A stretch of 64,000 nt of DNA from Botrytis cinerea B05.10 (Eukaryota > Ascomycota > Leotiomycetes > Helotiales > Sclerotiniaceae), in NCBI RefSeq assembly GCF_000143535.2, contig NC_037319.1:186001-250000 (forward strand), in the 5' to 3' direction. Both the position numbers and the translations under genes were made by a program. Shown piece after piece: positions 1 to 11,147 of the stretch; position 1 is the first letter of the stretch, and every line of letters begins with the position of its first letter. The notes below the pieces were generated by a model. That model was not told the origin of the DNA. It did not search any database and worked only from the letters and a program-made list of their open reading frames with translations.

Positions 1-33
1 CCTCGACCAAATTTCATCACCCTCAAAATCAAC

Positions 34-531
34 ATGCCTTGGCGACCATACAGAAGACCATCGCCCAAAAACAGATGGTCACTCTATCCCTCACTCCACG
101 ACAGCGTAGCCCTCCTTCTAAAAGAGCACAATCTCCACTTCGAATTCCACCCCATCGACGATCCTATCGCCTGTACCAAAGAAAAAGACACGAGTATCAT
201 GGGAAAATTCATATGCCATAACCGCAAATGCCGCTCCCATGGATGGTCGAGCAAGATGATCGCTATCACGATCCGTATGTATGCTGGAGCGAAGTATAAT
301 GCGAGAGTGTATCATCAAAGTTGCAAGAGCTGTAATACGCTCAGTCAACCGATCCTGGATGATTCGTACGCGGACCGAATCGCATATCGGATTAAGAAGT
401 GGAATGGAGTTGAGATGGAGACGCCGAAACATTCGGGAACAAGTAAAGGTCCGCATAATGAGGATTTGTGTGAGGGCTGTAAGGAGGGTCACTGTCAGTG
501 GTCAGCTGGTAAGGTAGTAGGGGTTTTTTGA
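34..531 (+). CDS. 3CxxC-type zinc-finger protein, 165 aa
   Basis: Single-exon gene of 165 residues with the cysteine layout of the fungal 3CxxC zinc-finger family. A first cysteine pair lies in ICHNRKC (about residues 60-66), a CxxC pair in HQSCKSC near residues 94-100, and a third set in DLCEGCKEGHC near residues 144-153. Conserved aromatic and basic residues between them (GKF at the start of the core, AYRIKKWNG before the last pair) also fit. The family is common in ascomycetes and its molecular role is poorly known; structural zinc binding is a safe inference, nucleic-acid binding is not shown. The start is the first ATG after an A-rich leader (AATCAACATG). No signal peptide or membrane segment is visible. 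The window edge cuts off the promoter. Confidence 0.8.
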   Translation: MPWRPYRRPSPKNRWSLYPSLHDSVALLLKEHNLHFEFHPIDDPIACTKEKDTSIMGKFICHNRKCRSHGWSSKMIAITIRMYAGAKYNARVYHQSCKSCNTLSQPILDDSYADRIAYRIKKWNGVEMETPKHSGTSKGPHNEDLCEGCKEGHCQWSAGKVVGVF

Positions 532-1748
532 TCGCGTCTTATGGGCGATTCGTGGAATGGTGACAATTGAATGTGAAAATAGTAGTGTTTGAGAGGTATG
601 GGATGGGGATAAATTGTTGGTATGGTAGTCTTGACGGGATGAATATTCACCTCACCGGCTATGAGATCATGTGAGGCTTCTTTCTTTTGCTATGGTAATG
701 ACGAATTCATCGGGGTTTGGTGATGAACGCAAAACTTGTTTGAAATTTTCTTTTCATGAATTTCAAGCCAAAGAGCTAGTTGATTCTTTCTGGATAATAT
801 AACTTATACTTTTCCATTCATATTCCTCTGACGAAATCGCTGGACTTCTATGAACTTGAGCGCTATGAAGGTGTTATGATGATTCATGCGACTTCAAAAC
901 CGTGGTAGTCTATCCCCCCTCTCCCTTGTATTATAATCACTAAATCTCGCGCGTATCCGTGAAGTTTCTGTTCTTTCCGCTCGACAGAATTGTCTACAGA
1001 GTGCGGGAAGCGTAGAGATCTATGCTCAGAGTAAGATACCGTAACTATTTCTCAGACCTGGCAAACCAAGCATCCATAACCTCGCCATGTTAAAATGCAC
1101 ATAGGATTGACTTTGGCAGGCGTACAAGAACCGCTGCATTTTCGGTTTGGAAAAAGAAAGGAGCGGTCTAGCTAGGTAGGACAATAGAACTAGCTGCTAC
1201 ACCCAAACTGAAACTATCAGACATTCCATCGAACCGAAACAGATACTCGGGTAAAACCCAATTCGTATCAATCGAACAGGTCAACACTATGCCTGTTCAC
1301 GACATCGTTCTATTCTGTTCCCGCTGTGATCCATCTTCTCAAGTGCATATGCGAAGGTATCCAGCTCGGGAACATAACATCAAACCTCCAACTTCCAACC
1401 ACGTATTATCTCATCACCATCATGCCAATCGCACATTCGAAAGTATCCATACTCAAAGTGCTCTCAACCCGCATCCTCATCACAGTCACATTATGACTCC
1501 TTATCCCAAACGAACGATTCATTTCGGAATCGAAGCAGTGTGCACACGAAAAGGAGAATCGACTCACAACAACCAACACCAACACGGCTTTCTCGGCTGC
1601 GGCTATTTACTACTATGTTGCGATTGTTGGTGACCGTATGCATGCGGTTGAGGATAATTTGAGGGCTGCAACCTTATGATTTCTTACCAAATCGCAGTTT
1701 CCACCTCGCAAATGCAGAGATTGGAACCAACTGTTGGTTCTATTCTTC

Positions 1749-1773
1749 CATTCATTCATTCATTCATTCATTC
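1749..1773. repeat. (CATT)n microsatellite
   Basis: Six perfect tandem copies of the tetranucleotide CATT in intergenic DNA. Confidence 0.9.
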
Positions 1774-2287
1774 CGACGAACCCCACCACGGGTAGGTTAA
1801 ACCCTCCATAAGCAATATACAAGGTCTTCGTACCCCTCGCTATCCACAAAGCCGGTCCTCTCTCCAAGCCCAAAGCGAGGAGGGTACGATATAGTAACTC
1901 GGCACTAGGCAAGGTACGGAGATACATCTCATCTCGTGATAGTAAGATAATAAGGCTGCATACCAACCCAGGACACACTGATACCCTACTCCATCCTTAT
2001 CAGTATCAGTAAGCGCTTTCGTCCGGACTCCGTAACCTAAGTAGAGCGTGTGATCGGAAACCCGAGACTGCGGTTACACCTTGATTCCCCATTCTCCGTT
2101 CTCAGCCACGGATAACCTAAGGAGAGTTCCATACATCCACACATACATACAATGTAACGTCTTTGCAACCCCAAACAAACCCAGAATCGTTTTCCCCCGA
2201 TAATTAACTAAATAACTAGCTACAATGCTACAGAATTGTAAGAAAACAAGAGAAATACAATAATTAGCCGCTCATGTGGTATGGTAC

Positions 2288-2288
<1 letters not shown>

Positions 2289-2320
<32 letters not shown>
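2289..2320. repeat. (CTAA)n microsatellite
   Basis: Eight perfect copies of CTAA, followed by the related units CCAA and CAAA. The unit happens to match the fungal intron branch-point core, but no intron is recognised here. Confidence 0.9.
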
Positions 2321-2321
<1 letters not shown>

Positions 2322-3620
2322 CAACAAACCAACCCTCCACGTCGGAGAAATCGCCGCATCCGACCTCGTACGAACAAGACGGGTTCACCCATTTACGAGA
2401 AGCAATGGAAGGGGAGGGGAAAAAAGAAAAAAAAAGAAAAGCCTTACGTATACGAGTACCCAGCTAGCCAGCTAGTACATTCTATCAAGCAAAAAGTCAA
2501 ATCCATTACTCCCTCACACTAACATGTGATTCCTAGCTCTGGGCTTCTCTCTTCTTTTTACACCATGCCAGGAACAGTAAGTAGTAAATCAGTATGGTGA
2601 TTATGAGTACCGCATCTCCAAACAGGCCCTGATATACCTTTAGCTTCCAGCAAGTATCCCATGCAGTGCAGTGCAGTGGGATTCCACTGAAGATTCCAAA
2701 TCTCACCTCACCCTCGAGCTCACCCCTCCCACTTCAAAACCAGTCCTTCAGTCCTTACCACACCGACTCTCTTCGTGCATCTCACCCAACACCCCATAAA
2801 AACAACAAGTCCGCCCCCAACCTCTGGTCCCAAACCCCAAACCTCAAATCCATTCAAGCCATCAAGCCATCAAGCTATCACTTGCCCACCCCTCCCCCTC
2901 CCTATACACAAACCTCATTCCAAGTTTCAAAGTAAGACACACAACCCCCAGGATCCTTACCAAAGTATCGGTACTCATTCGTAAGACTTCCCAATTCATA
3001 TCTATCATCTGCGTCTTACATCTACATCTGCTCCATACCCAACCCTCGTGGCATTAAAGAAAATGAAATGTCCTCTTTATAAAATACACAAATGCATTTA
3101 ATATAAGTATGTAAAGAGATGTCATGCTCAACAGGCTTAGTACTATGCAAATATATGACTTTGAGTAATGATCTATCTTTATAACTTTGTAATTGTTTCT
3201 AACTGCTATAAATACGCTAAACCATACAGGAATGGTAAGTTTTCTGCTCTCCCCATAGTCCGTCTCTCCACACTCCTCTACTACAGCACAACACAGCATA
3301 GCCGAGACCGAGCTGTCAGACTCAAAGATAACCTTATGCCACGTCATGTCTGTATGTAAAGTGTAATGTCAAAGTTATACTGACGCTAATGTATTATGCT
3401 TAAGCCTTAAGCCTATCCATAGCATATTACGTAGAAAATGCGCCAATCCATTCCTCAATCCCATAAGAATTCCTTCCCAAAACGCCCTTAATATATCTCT
3501 GACTGGATCCCATTTCATCTATGGCTTTATGCATCATGCACGATAAGCAATATTCACGTGAAAGTCGGATGAAATCCTAAATTATTCAATGTACTTTTCA
3601 TCTCAAAGCATGATTCCTCC

Positions 3621-6354
3621 TCACTCTGCTTCATCCACTGTATCCTCTACTGTCACCGCCTTGGCTTTACCCTTCTCTCTTCTCCTCATTTCGCCATCTT
3701 CATCTCCTCTTGGCTCACTATGCTCGGCTGAACTACTAGTTGATTCACCAGTACCTGACATCGTATCAAGAGAGACATGAGGAGTTGTATTTTCACCACC
3801 ATCATGTGGAGGCGAAGTTGGCACTGAATGAGCGCCATCCAGATTGTGATTACCCGCTAAACTTGATCCTGTAAATAGTTGTGAATTTCCCCAATTAGGC
3901 AAACTAGGAGGGTCAACAAATGGATTTGTATTTGTAGAAGTTGGCTCTGTAGATGTGGTAATCGTTGATGTCGATTGGTCAGCCGAGATAGAAGGCGGGG
4001 TTTCAATGGCGTTTATCTCAGAAGAGCCAACCGAGTCGGCTTGCGAATTAACTTGTTCGGTATTGATTGGTGTGGCGCTATTATTAGAAACTTCACTTCT
4101 TTCAATTGTAGGGCTGACTACATTTTGCGTAGATGCAGAGGCTATAATAGGGTCGTTAGATGTTGATGCTGCTGCAGGTCCTGGTACCCCTGCTGGACCC
4201 GGTAATGGCGCATTAGGAAGTCTTTCTAATGGGAGAAGTGACCAGCCCTCTGGGATGACAACTCCAGGTGGAAGGTCGGCACTACCAGATGGTATTGCTG
4301 AGGTATTGGACCGTGCACTGTGTCTGTGCACTTGTGATTGACCTGATGGTCGGTTACTGAATGGGGGGACGATTTGCGGCGGATTCTGAAAGCCAGGCAT
4401 CTGTGGCAAGGGAAAGTTTGCTGCCAAAGGATCCGCGGCGTTATTCTGTAAGTTTCTCAATCTTGTCAACTCGTTTTGTAACAATTGGACGATCAGCAAC
4501 TGCTGCTGACTCAACTGCAAGTTTCGAATTTCCTGCGCGACTTGCTGTTCGAGTTCTTCTAAATGTTGTGGTAGTTGGTCAAGCGGGAACGCGGCATTCT
4601 GTCCAGGATCCAGAAGCGCTGGTTGGGCTTGGGGTTGAGCTCTACGAGGAATACCTAGTTCTAAACCATAAACTCTTGGTCCTGCACCTGCGGCATTTGC
4701 TTGACCTCCTGGAGGGTTTTGAAGGGCAGCAAAATCATTGAGGTTCGCCTGCCCAAAGCCGACTCGAATTGGTCCAAGATTAAGCATACGCATACCGCGG
4801 CCACGAGCGGGGGCTGGTACGGGTCCAGCACCAGCGGGTCCATCTTGTTGACCGGGAGCGGGTTGATTAGCTCTTGCATTTTGATTGGCATTGGCTTGTG
4901 CATTTTGAGGTGTTTCTACCACAGGACTTCGACATGTTGGGCATACTTGTTGTCGTTCAAGCCAGCTCTTCAAACATCCTAGATGAAGAATATGACCACA
5001 AGGTAACTTCTTCGGCCTTGTACGTTCGTTGACAGTACCTGGCCTGGGTTGTGCTCCAGCAGGTACCGGGGGATTTGTTACAGACCAAGGTCGCATCTCT
5101 TCTCGACATATAATGCATGTATCCTCCCTTTGAATATCCTCAACAGTTGCATCTTCATATCTTGAGTTCATATCATGAGTTGCTCTGCGGTATCTCAAGA
5201 ATGCAGTAAGTCGTTTGACAAATGATCTTGCCGTAACAAATAGATCTCGCATAATATGAATAGGGAGGCCGTAGAATGTGAAAAGGATGAAGAAGAATGA
5301 AGAGTAAATCGATAATTTCATGAAGTCTGTTTCAATATCAGTAAAAGCAAAGGGATAGAATACGATTATAAGCCTACCTGTTATCAAATCAAGGGTCAAA
5401 ACCCATTGACCCTTTGCTTCCCATCCGGGAACCTCAATATCCATTTCTTCAACATCATCCTCCGAAGGTAAAGGTGCTGTAGGCTCTTGATAATTTTCGC
5501 CAGCTTCCGCACGCGCAATTTCTCTTTGTCTGATCATTTCTGCCCTCTCCTCTCTAACCTCTCTCTTCCTCTCAATCAACCTCTCCTCCGTCTGTTTCTT
5601 GACTACTCTCATCTCCATCACAGAAATGAGATATCTACAAGCCGTGGAAGAACTTGAGACGGTCAATACGGCAAATTCAAACAAGAACATAACCATCATA
5701 TTCGGCCTTGCTTGTTGAATCACCGTGTTAATCGTATAACTCATCAACCACGCATCGTAAATGACCGAAACCGCCAATGATATAGACAATCGAATATGAA
5801 AGAGTTTCGGATTGGCAGGTGGTTGTTGTTCTAGAATCTCGACTCGGCCATCTCCTATCCATCCCCAAACTTTGCCGGTCAGAAGAGCGACAAACATGAC
5901 GAGAAACCAAGCTCCAACCTCTTCCCTGAATATGGTCATGGCGAGACATGTTTCCGTGATGGCGAACCAGGCTTTCTCGTATAATTGCTCGATTTCGATG
6001 GGTCGGAGAGGGCCGTAGCAGAGTCGTTGAAGTCCGTACATGAAACTAGAAAAGATGAATAGAATCTAAGACCTGTCAGCAACCGGAAGTTTCGGCGGGG
6101 TGATATCGCAGATAGTAGAAATGGGAGATCTGGATCCAAAGCATACCAGATTGATTAGGATCTATGGAAAGTTAGCCATATTCATTGACTAAAGAGTTGG
6201 AAGCTCGGAAACTACTTACCATGAGACACAAATTACTCTGCGCCAGGTAAACACATGCTGAATAGAAGTTTGCGCGCTGGTTAAACGCAGAAAGAATCAC
6301 TGTAGCTGCCAAACCAGTGGATATACCAGCATACCAGGCAAGTCTTGAACCCAT
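3621..6354 (-). CDS. hrd1: ERAD E3 ubiquitin ligase HRD1/synoviolin
   Basis: Multi-pass ER membrane RING ligase that ubiquitinates misfolded proteins for ER-associated degradation. My model has four exons: 6354-6220, a 15-nt exon 6147-6161, 6065-5378 and 5326-3621, giving 847 residues. The N-terminus ([10 protein letters not shown]) and the stretch after exon 2 ([13 protein letters not shown]) are HRD1 hallmarks. Several hydrophobic segments precede residue 310. A RING-H2 finger lies at about residues 350-412, from CIIC through [15 protein letters not shown] to CPTC. The last 430 residues are a disordered tail rich in Gln, Pro, Ser and Thr, with a coiled-coil-like Gln/Leu stretch. The 51-nt intron 5377-5327 has no stop and is a multiple of three, so a naive reading frame runs through it; removing it restores the family motif LDLITDFMKL. 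The tail is poorly conserved and its exact end is simply the first stop. Confidence 0.93.
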
Positions 6355-8656
6355 CGTGCCTATGTTCAGCTTCTCACCTGCGAGCCCGCAAAGTTTGTAG
6401 ATGAGGAGCTATGTAGCTATGTAGCTCTGCAGCTTCAAGCTATATGTATGTGGCGTGCTCCACGCTCAATGCTCAATGGATACGCGACGACCGGATGAGT
6501 TCAAAAACGACGGTAACCTCTGTGCCAATATTGTCAGGAGTGGATCAAGTACCCATTCTCATACACATCATTTTCTTGTGAATCAAAGTGATTTGTCCTG
6601 ACTAAGTTTTATAGGATGATGCTGTTCTGTAGCGGAGGTAGAACTGGCCACTTCTGCGGATAAGAGCTGTGGCTGTAACAAACTGTGACGAAGTGTGGCT
6701 CGTGCTTTTTCTTTATCTTAGCCGAGTTTGGAGTTTGGAGTTTGGAGAAAACAGGGCAGAACCATTGTATTGATCATGAGTCTGCAATGTCTAGGTGTAC
6801 TTGCGACAGAGGTCTATTTGTGAATTGATTTGTGATGTATATACTTCCCACACACGTGCTAGAAATATATGGTACAAGCGAGCACCAGTGGAGCAGCGCG
6901 GCAACACTGCCGGAATATGAAGATATACTTCGCCTCTACCGTACTCGCTCGCTAGTTGCGCGGTCATCACATTTCACATCTCGTTGCCCCTCTTTCCATA
7001 TCTTCCGATGATATAGACTATAGATCCAATACTACCGAGGCAGGTACTCGTAATCATTGCCAGCTTAGGATAATGGTCGCTGCCGTCATTTTACCAGGCT
7101 GAGAACATAATGATTGGAAATTAGTCGGAATCTAGACATTTCACAGATCAACGATGCACCAAACCCAGTATAAGTATATCCCATCCCATATTTCCTTCTC
7201 CACTATACGAAGTACCTCCCGTCCCGCTACCCAGTCGTGCCAGGAATATATTCTATACCCCATTCGTCTCATCGTCAATCCAATATCTACGTCTACCAAT
7301 CAGCCTAGCATAGCCAACTACTCTACATCAAGATACATTGCGATTTTCCACCACTTTGATCCACCCAACCAGACTACACCACCCACAGCACACCACGCAC
7401 CCATCCATCACACTTCATCACATCAAAACATTCCAAGAGATCTTATGCCTTCACCTCACTATCCCCAACACAACCCGATACCACCTTACCATCAACCATC
7501 ACATTATCACCAGCCAATAGATTTGCTTCCCATCCCATCCCTTCCCATCCCTTCCCAGCTCTAGCCCTTTTTGACCCCTCACCATCCATCCTTGGCATTT
7601 CCTTCAATCAATCGTTTCTCGTGACCATTCAAACGCAGCCACCAAAAACACATTATCCTCAATTCAACCATCTGCATTAGACTAGACGCAAGCCCACCCA
7701 TACGATATGCACGACGCAAGATGAACCCGGATACCCGCTGGCCCTACATCTCCCTTTCGTTTCCGGCCGGATCTCGCTTCATGCATGGACTTGGACTGAT
7801 GATGTATGTTTACTCATGTTTACAAGGCAGCTTTACGTCAATCTACCCATCACTTCATCACATCAATGCCGATCATGATCTACATGGCGTGCAGTCCCAA
7901 CAATCGGATTTCAGCGCGATAGCCATAATGCAAGGCGACCCATGTACACAGACCGACAGCTGCTGATTCTTTCACCAATTTTCCAGAAAAGATCCATGTC
8001 ACATTCGATGCAGTCTCGCAGTCATGGTTATGAAAATGGAGTTGAGAGACTAATGCTCTTGATCTTTATTCTTTCCTAGATTCCTAGACTGACTGACTAG
8101 CTATTACTTTACTTTCACTTCTTCCACATACAGTAAGTAGCGCAATAATGCCATGCCATGACACACCCCCTCCAATGCAACTCGCCTTCCCCGTTCCGAA
8201 ATACACCACAAAAAATGGACCAGCCAAAGTAGCGATCTTACATCCCTTCCTTCCTCATTTATCTCCTAATTCACGTGAAAGAAAAAACTCCCATAAACAA
8301 AACTCTGTCTGATGCATATGCAATAGATAACGCAAGTAAATCGAGATAGAAAGAAAAGAGCACACCGCGACTTTTGTCTTGTCCTCGAATCCATATCGCC
8401 CATACATGTAATATGATATTGTATAAAATTTTCAAAAGGTAAACAGAGTAGGTAAAAGAAAAGTAGAATAAAAAAATGGTATCGTCCCGTCCCGTTAAAG
8501 TATATCTCCCTTAGATATATATAAATGGTATCCAAAGCGCCAATATAAAACATATGCAAAATGCCCCAATTCATTTGAGCAAATCATAAAAAAAAGTCCA
8601 TCTCATAACCTCATAACCAAAAGTTGGAGTGTAAAAGGGTGAAGGAAGAAGAGGAA
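6355..8656. other. intergenic between HRD1 5' end and C2H2 gene 3' end
   Basis: Holds the HRD1 promoter and the 3' flank of the C2H2 gene. I see a triple GTTTGGA repeat near 6728-6748, pyrimidine-rich stretches (7370-7570) and short His/Pro/Thr-rich reading frames (7154-7564) without any domain. No gene is supported. Confidence 0.5.
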
Positions 8657-10780
8657 TTACATCTCTCTCTTAACCTCCATCAACTTCTCCAAATCCATGC
8701 CCGTCAAATCATCTGCAATCCAAGGTCCCTTTTCTTCTTCCGTAGCATTGTGGAAGGCCTCTGCTCTTCTCATGGTTTGCACATCAAGATCGGTAACGTA
8801 AGCCTTTTCATCACCAAGCTTGATGCGTACCTCGTAATCGGTATCGAGCATCATATCGTCTTTCCAGAGACGACGAGGCCCATCAAAGACAGTGAGGACA
8901 CGCTTCTTCATCTTCATTTGAGATGTAGGACATCCCCATGATGAAGGGTAGTCCTTGCGCTTCTTGCGTCCTTTGGTATTGAGAGTGACGCCACCTTTAG
9001 AGTGAGTCATACCTCTGGACTTTTGAACGCCGTTGATTGGATTGCGGTTTTGACGGCCTTTGCGGGATGTGCGGGCGCGAATGGAGTAGTCGTCGTCGTT
9101 TTCATCGTCGACTTCTTCCTCGTCATCTTCCTCGGCTGTTGAGTAAATGTTGGTAGTGACTGGAAGGGCGTTGTTGCGGAGGGTTTCATGAACATCGTGA
9201 TCTTGTTCGACCTCTGCAAGGCGACGAGCGTTAATCGCCTCGGAAGGTTCTTCTTGTTGAACAATGCGAAGAACGCAGTCGTCGAGATGCTCATAGAAGT
9301 CTTGAGCATTGCTGAAAGTAGCCGAACAGGTCGAGCACTTTCCAGTAGCATCTGGTGCATATCCGGAGAGCTTCTTTCCGCTATTGATGCTTGCGGAAGT
9401 CTTCTTGCGGCTATTTGGAGGGGTTTGTTCTACGGCATGTACTGAAGTGAGATGTCTCTTGAAGACATCAGCACGGTTGAAGGATTTTTCTGCCGCAGAT
9501 CCGGAACCCGGGCAGAAACCACATACCATTGTCCCTTTGTAATGGGTCAAGGTGTGGCGGTTTTTGTCGTATTTTCGAGCGAAGCCCTTGACGTGGTAGT
9601 CACATGTCTGGATGGGACACTTTTCAGGGCGCTCGTTTTGATGGGTCAACATGTGAGCTTTAAGATCTTTGAAGATTTTTCCACACTCTGGCCAAGTGCA
9701 ACGTCCCTTTTCTTTTGATTCTTCACCACTAAAGTTACCTTCTTGGGAACCATATGATTGGTGAGAGATTGTCAAAGATGGCCGTCTGATCATTGGTGGT
9801 GGGTATGGATAATATTGGGAGCCCAAGTAAGGGCTGGCGCTATCGGCCTTGACAGGCCCAGGGCTTCTTGAAGAGTGCTGAGATGGTGATGGAGATGTAG
9901 GATACATTGGTGCTTGGTAAGGAGACAATTCAGATTGTCCAATGGCTGATGTTGGGCGAGTAGCGGAGAAAGGAGCATGTAAAATAGATGGGTCTAGACA
10001 TTAAATGTTAGTATGAAATCCTTTTTGAGTTTTCTTGGCGAAGAAAAGTATGTGAAGCGAGTGCCGGAGTTGCCAGAGAGAAAACACACAAGAAGATTCA
10101 AGTGGAGCAACAAAACTGCCACTAGACTGAGAAAAGAAAGGAGATTGTTGAAATGAAGAATACGATGAAGTCGATCCCGAAGCGAATGTTTGCGCTATTG
10201 GAGTAGTAACGGGAGAGGATGAAGGAGAAATAGAACGGTTCTGACGAGGTGTAGATCTAGAGATATTTTCACACTCACCAACAAAGCCTGGTTTGGCTGA
10301 ATTGAAATCTACAGTAAAGTCTTCCATACCTGCAGAGAAGTTGTAGTCGGTTCCTTGACCAAAATTATCGTAATTCACGATGCTTGGATTGATGCCAAGT
10401 CCAGAACCCCACTCAGATACTGAAACGATGTGGCCGTGGTTTGAATTGGGAGAGCCAATGGTCGAGGATGTCGCCGAAGGTCCACTCGCTGTGGAGTAAT
10501 TTGAAGGCGCAGCTCCTCTAAGCTCTGGTGACTCAACGAAATGTTGGGGAACTTCGCTATACATAGTTGTGGAATCGAATCCGGTGCTGGCAGGATAGAT
10601 CTCTTGTGTTCTCGGGTATGCATACGCAGCGTCGTGCTCGATCTGGAAGTTTGGCATGCCGTTGTATGGGAATTGGGGAGAATACATGTTTGCTTCGGGG
10701 AATAGTGGAAAGTCGTTTTCGTTTTGGTTTCCCATGTGTCGCGAAAGCATATGGAATGAGTGATCAGATACCGAGACCAT
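8657..10780 (-). CDS. C2H2-type zinc-finger transcription factor, 675 aa
   Basis: Two exons, 10780-10090 and 9993-8657. The 96-nt intron has donor GTGTGT, and the TCTAG acceptor joins the frames exactly. Residues 1-320 are low-complexity, rich in Ser, Pro, Gln, Tyr and Asn, as in fungal activation regions. Four zinc fingers follow from about residue 329: C-x4-C-x9-H-x3-H (CTWPEC...HMLTH), C-x4-C-x14-H-x3-H (CPIQTC...HTLTH), a C-x2-C finger ending HLTSVH, and a last finger, C-x2-C-x12-H-x3-C, with a terminal cysteine. After them come an acidic Glu/Asp run and a basic stretch (KGRKKRKD) that could be a nuclear signal. The C-terminal 100 residues (VLTVFDGPRRLWKDD onward) look folded and conserved, but I do not recognise the domain. 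Role inferred: nuclear DNA-binding regulator. I cannot name the orthologue. The upstream leader carries short upstream ORFs. Confidence 0.85.
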
Positions 10781-11132
10781 GTTGTGTTGTGAGAGTTTGT
10801 TTCGAAGACGGTGACGGCTGGCTATTTTGTATTGGGCTGATAGCCACGCTTATCGCCGACTAGATATACCGGTCAGTAAACTGCTTCGCGGACCATCTAC
10901 CCAAGGCTTTATGCGAATTACCTTTGGTTCCTTTGCAACTCCAGTATAAGAGAGGAGGCTGCAAGTCGAAGAGGATTGCAATGTACAAACGCTTTGTGAG
11001 GATGTCGCGGTGCGAGTTGCTGTAGATACTTGGGGATAGTTGAATCAAGGTAGTATTTGGGGATTAGAGATATGATCTGAGACAGGAAGCCGATGAAGGA
11101 AGCCGACGTAAGAAGAAGGCGAGGCGCGGAGA

Positions 11133-11147
11133 ATATATATATATAAA
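11133..11147 (-). promoter_or_regulatory. possible TATA element of the C2H2 gene
   Basis: An alternating AT run (ATATATATATAT) about 360 nt upstream of the C2H2 start codon, placed so that a long leader with upstream ATGs would follow. Position is suggestive only; AT runs are common in intergenic DNA. Confidence 0.25.

Larger units (their letters stand above)
532..3620. other. intergenic, no gene recognised
   Basis: About 3.1 kb between the convergent ends of the 3CxxC gene and HRD1. It holds two tetranucleotide repeats (listed separately), an A-rich run near 2420-2440 and several short reading frames (for example 1289-1633 and 2666-2935). These have Pro/Ser/His-rich, low-complexity translations and no recognisable domain. 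Some of it must be 3' UTR of both flanking genes. Confidence 0.6.

Noticed and set aside
1289..1633. 114-codon plus-strand frame
   Set aside because: His/Asn-rich, unremarkable translation, no family resemblance, no splice partner.
2666..2984. Two overlapping Pro/Ser-rich frames
   Set aside because: Overlapping frames of the same C-rich DNA; composition effect.
3955..4741. Plus-strand open frames opposite the HRD1 tail
   Set aside because: They are antisense shadows of the low-complexity HRD1 C-terminus; no domain, and the opposite strand is clearly coding.
7154..7564. 136-codon plus-strand frame
   Set aside because: His/Pro/Thr-rich translation of pyrimidine-rich DNA with no domain; likely 5' flank of HRD1.
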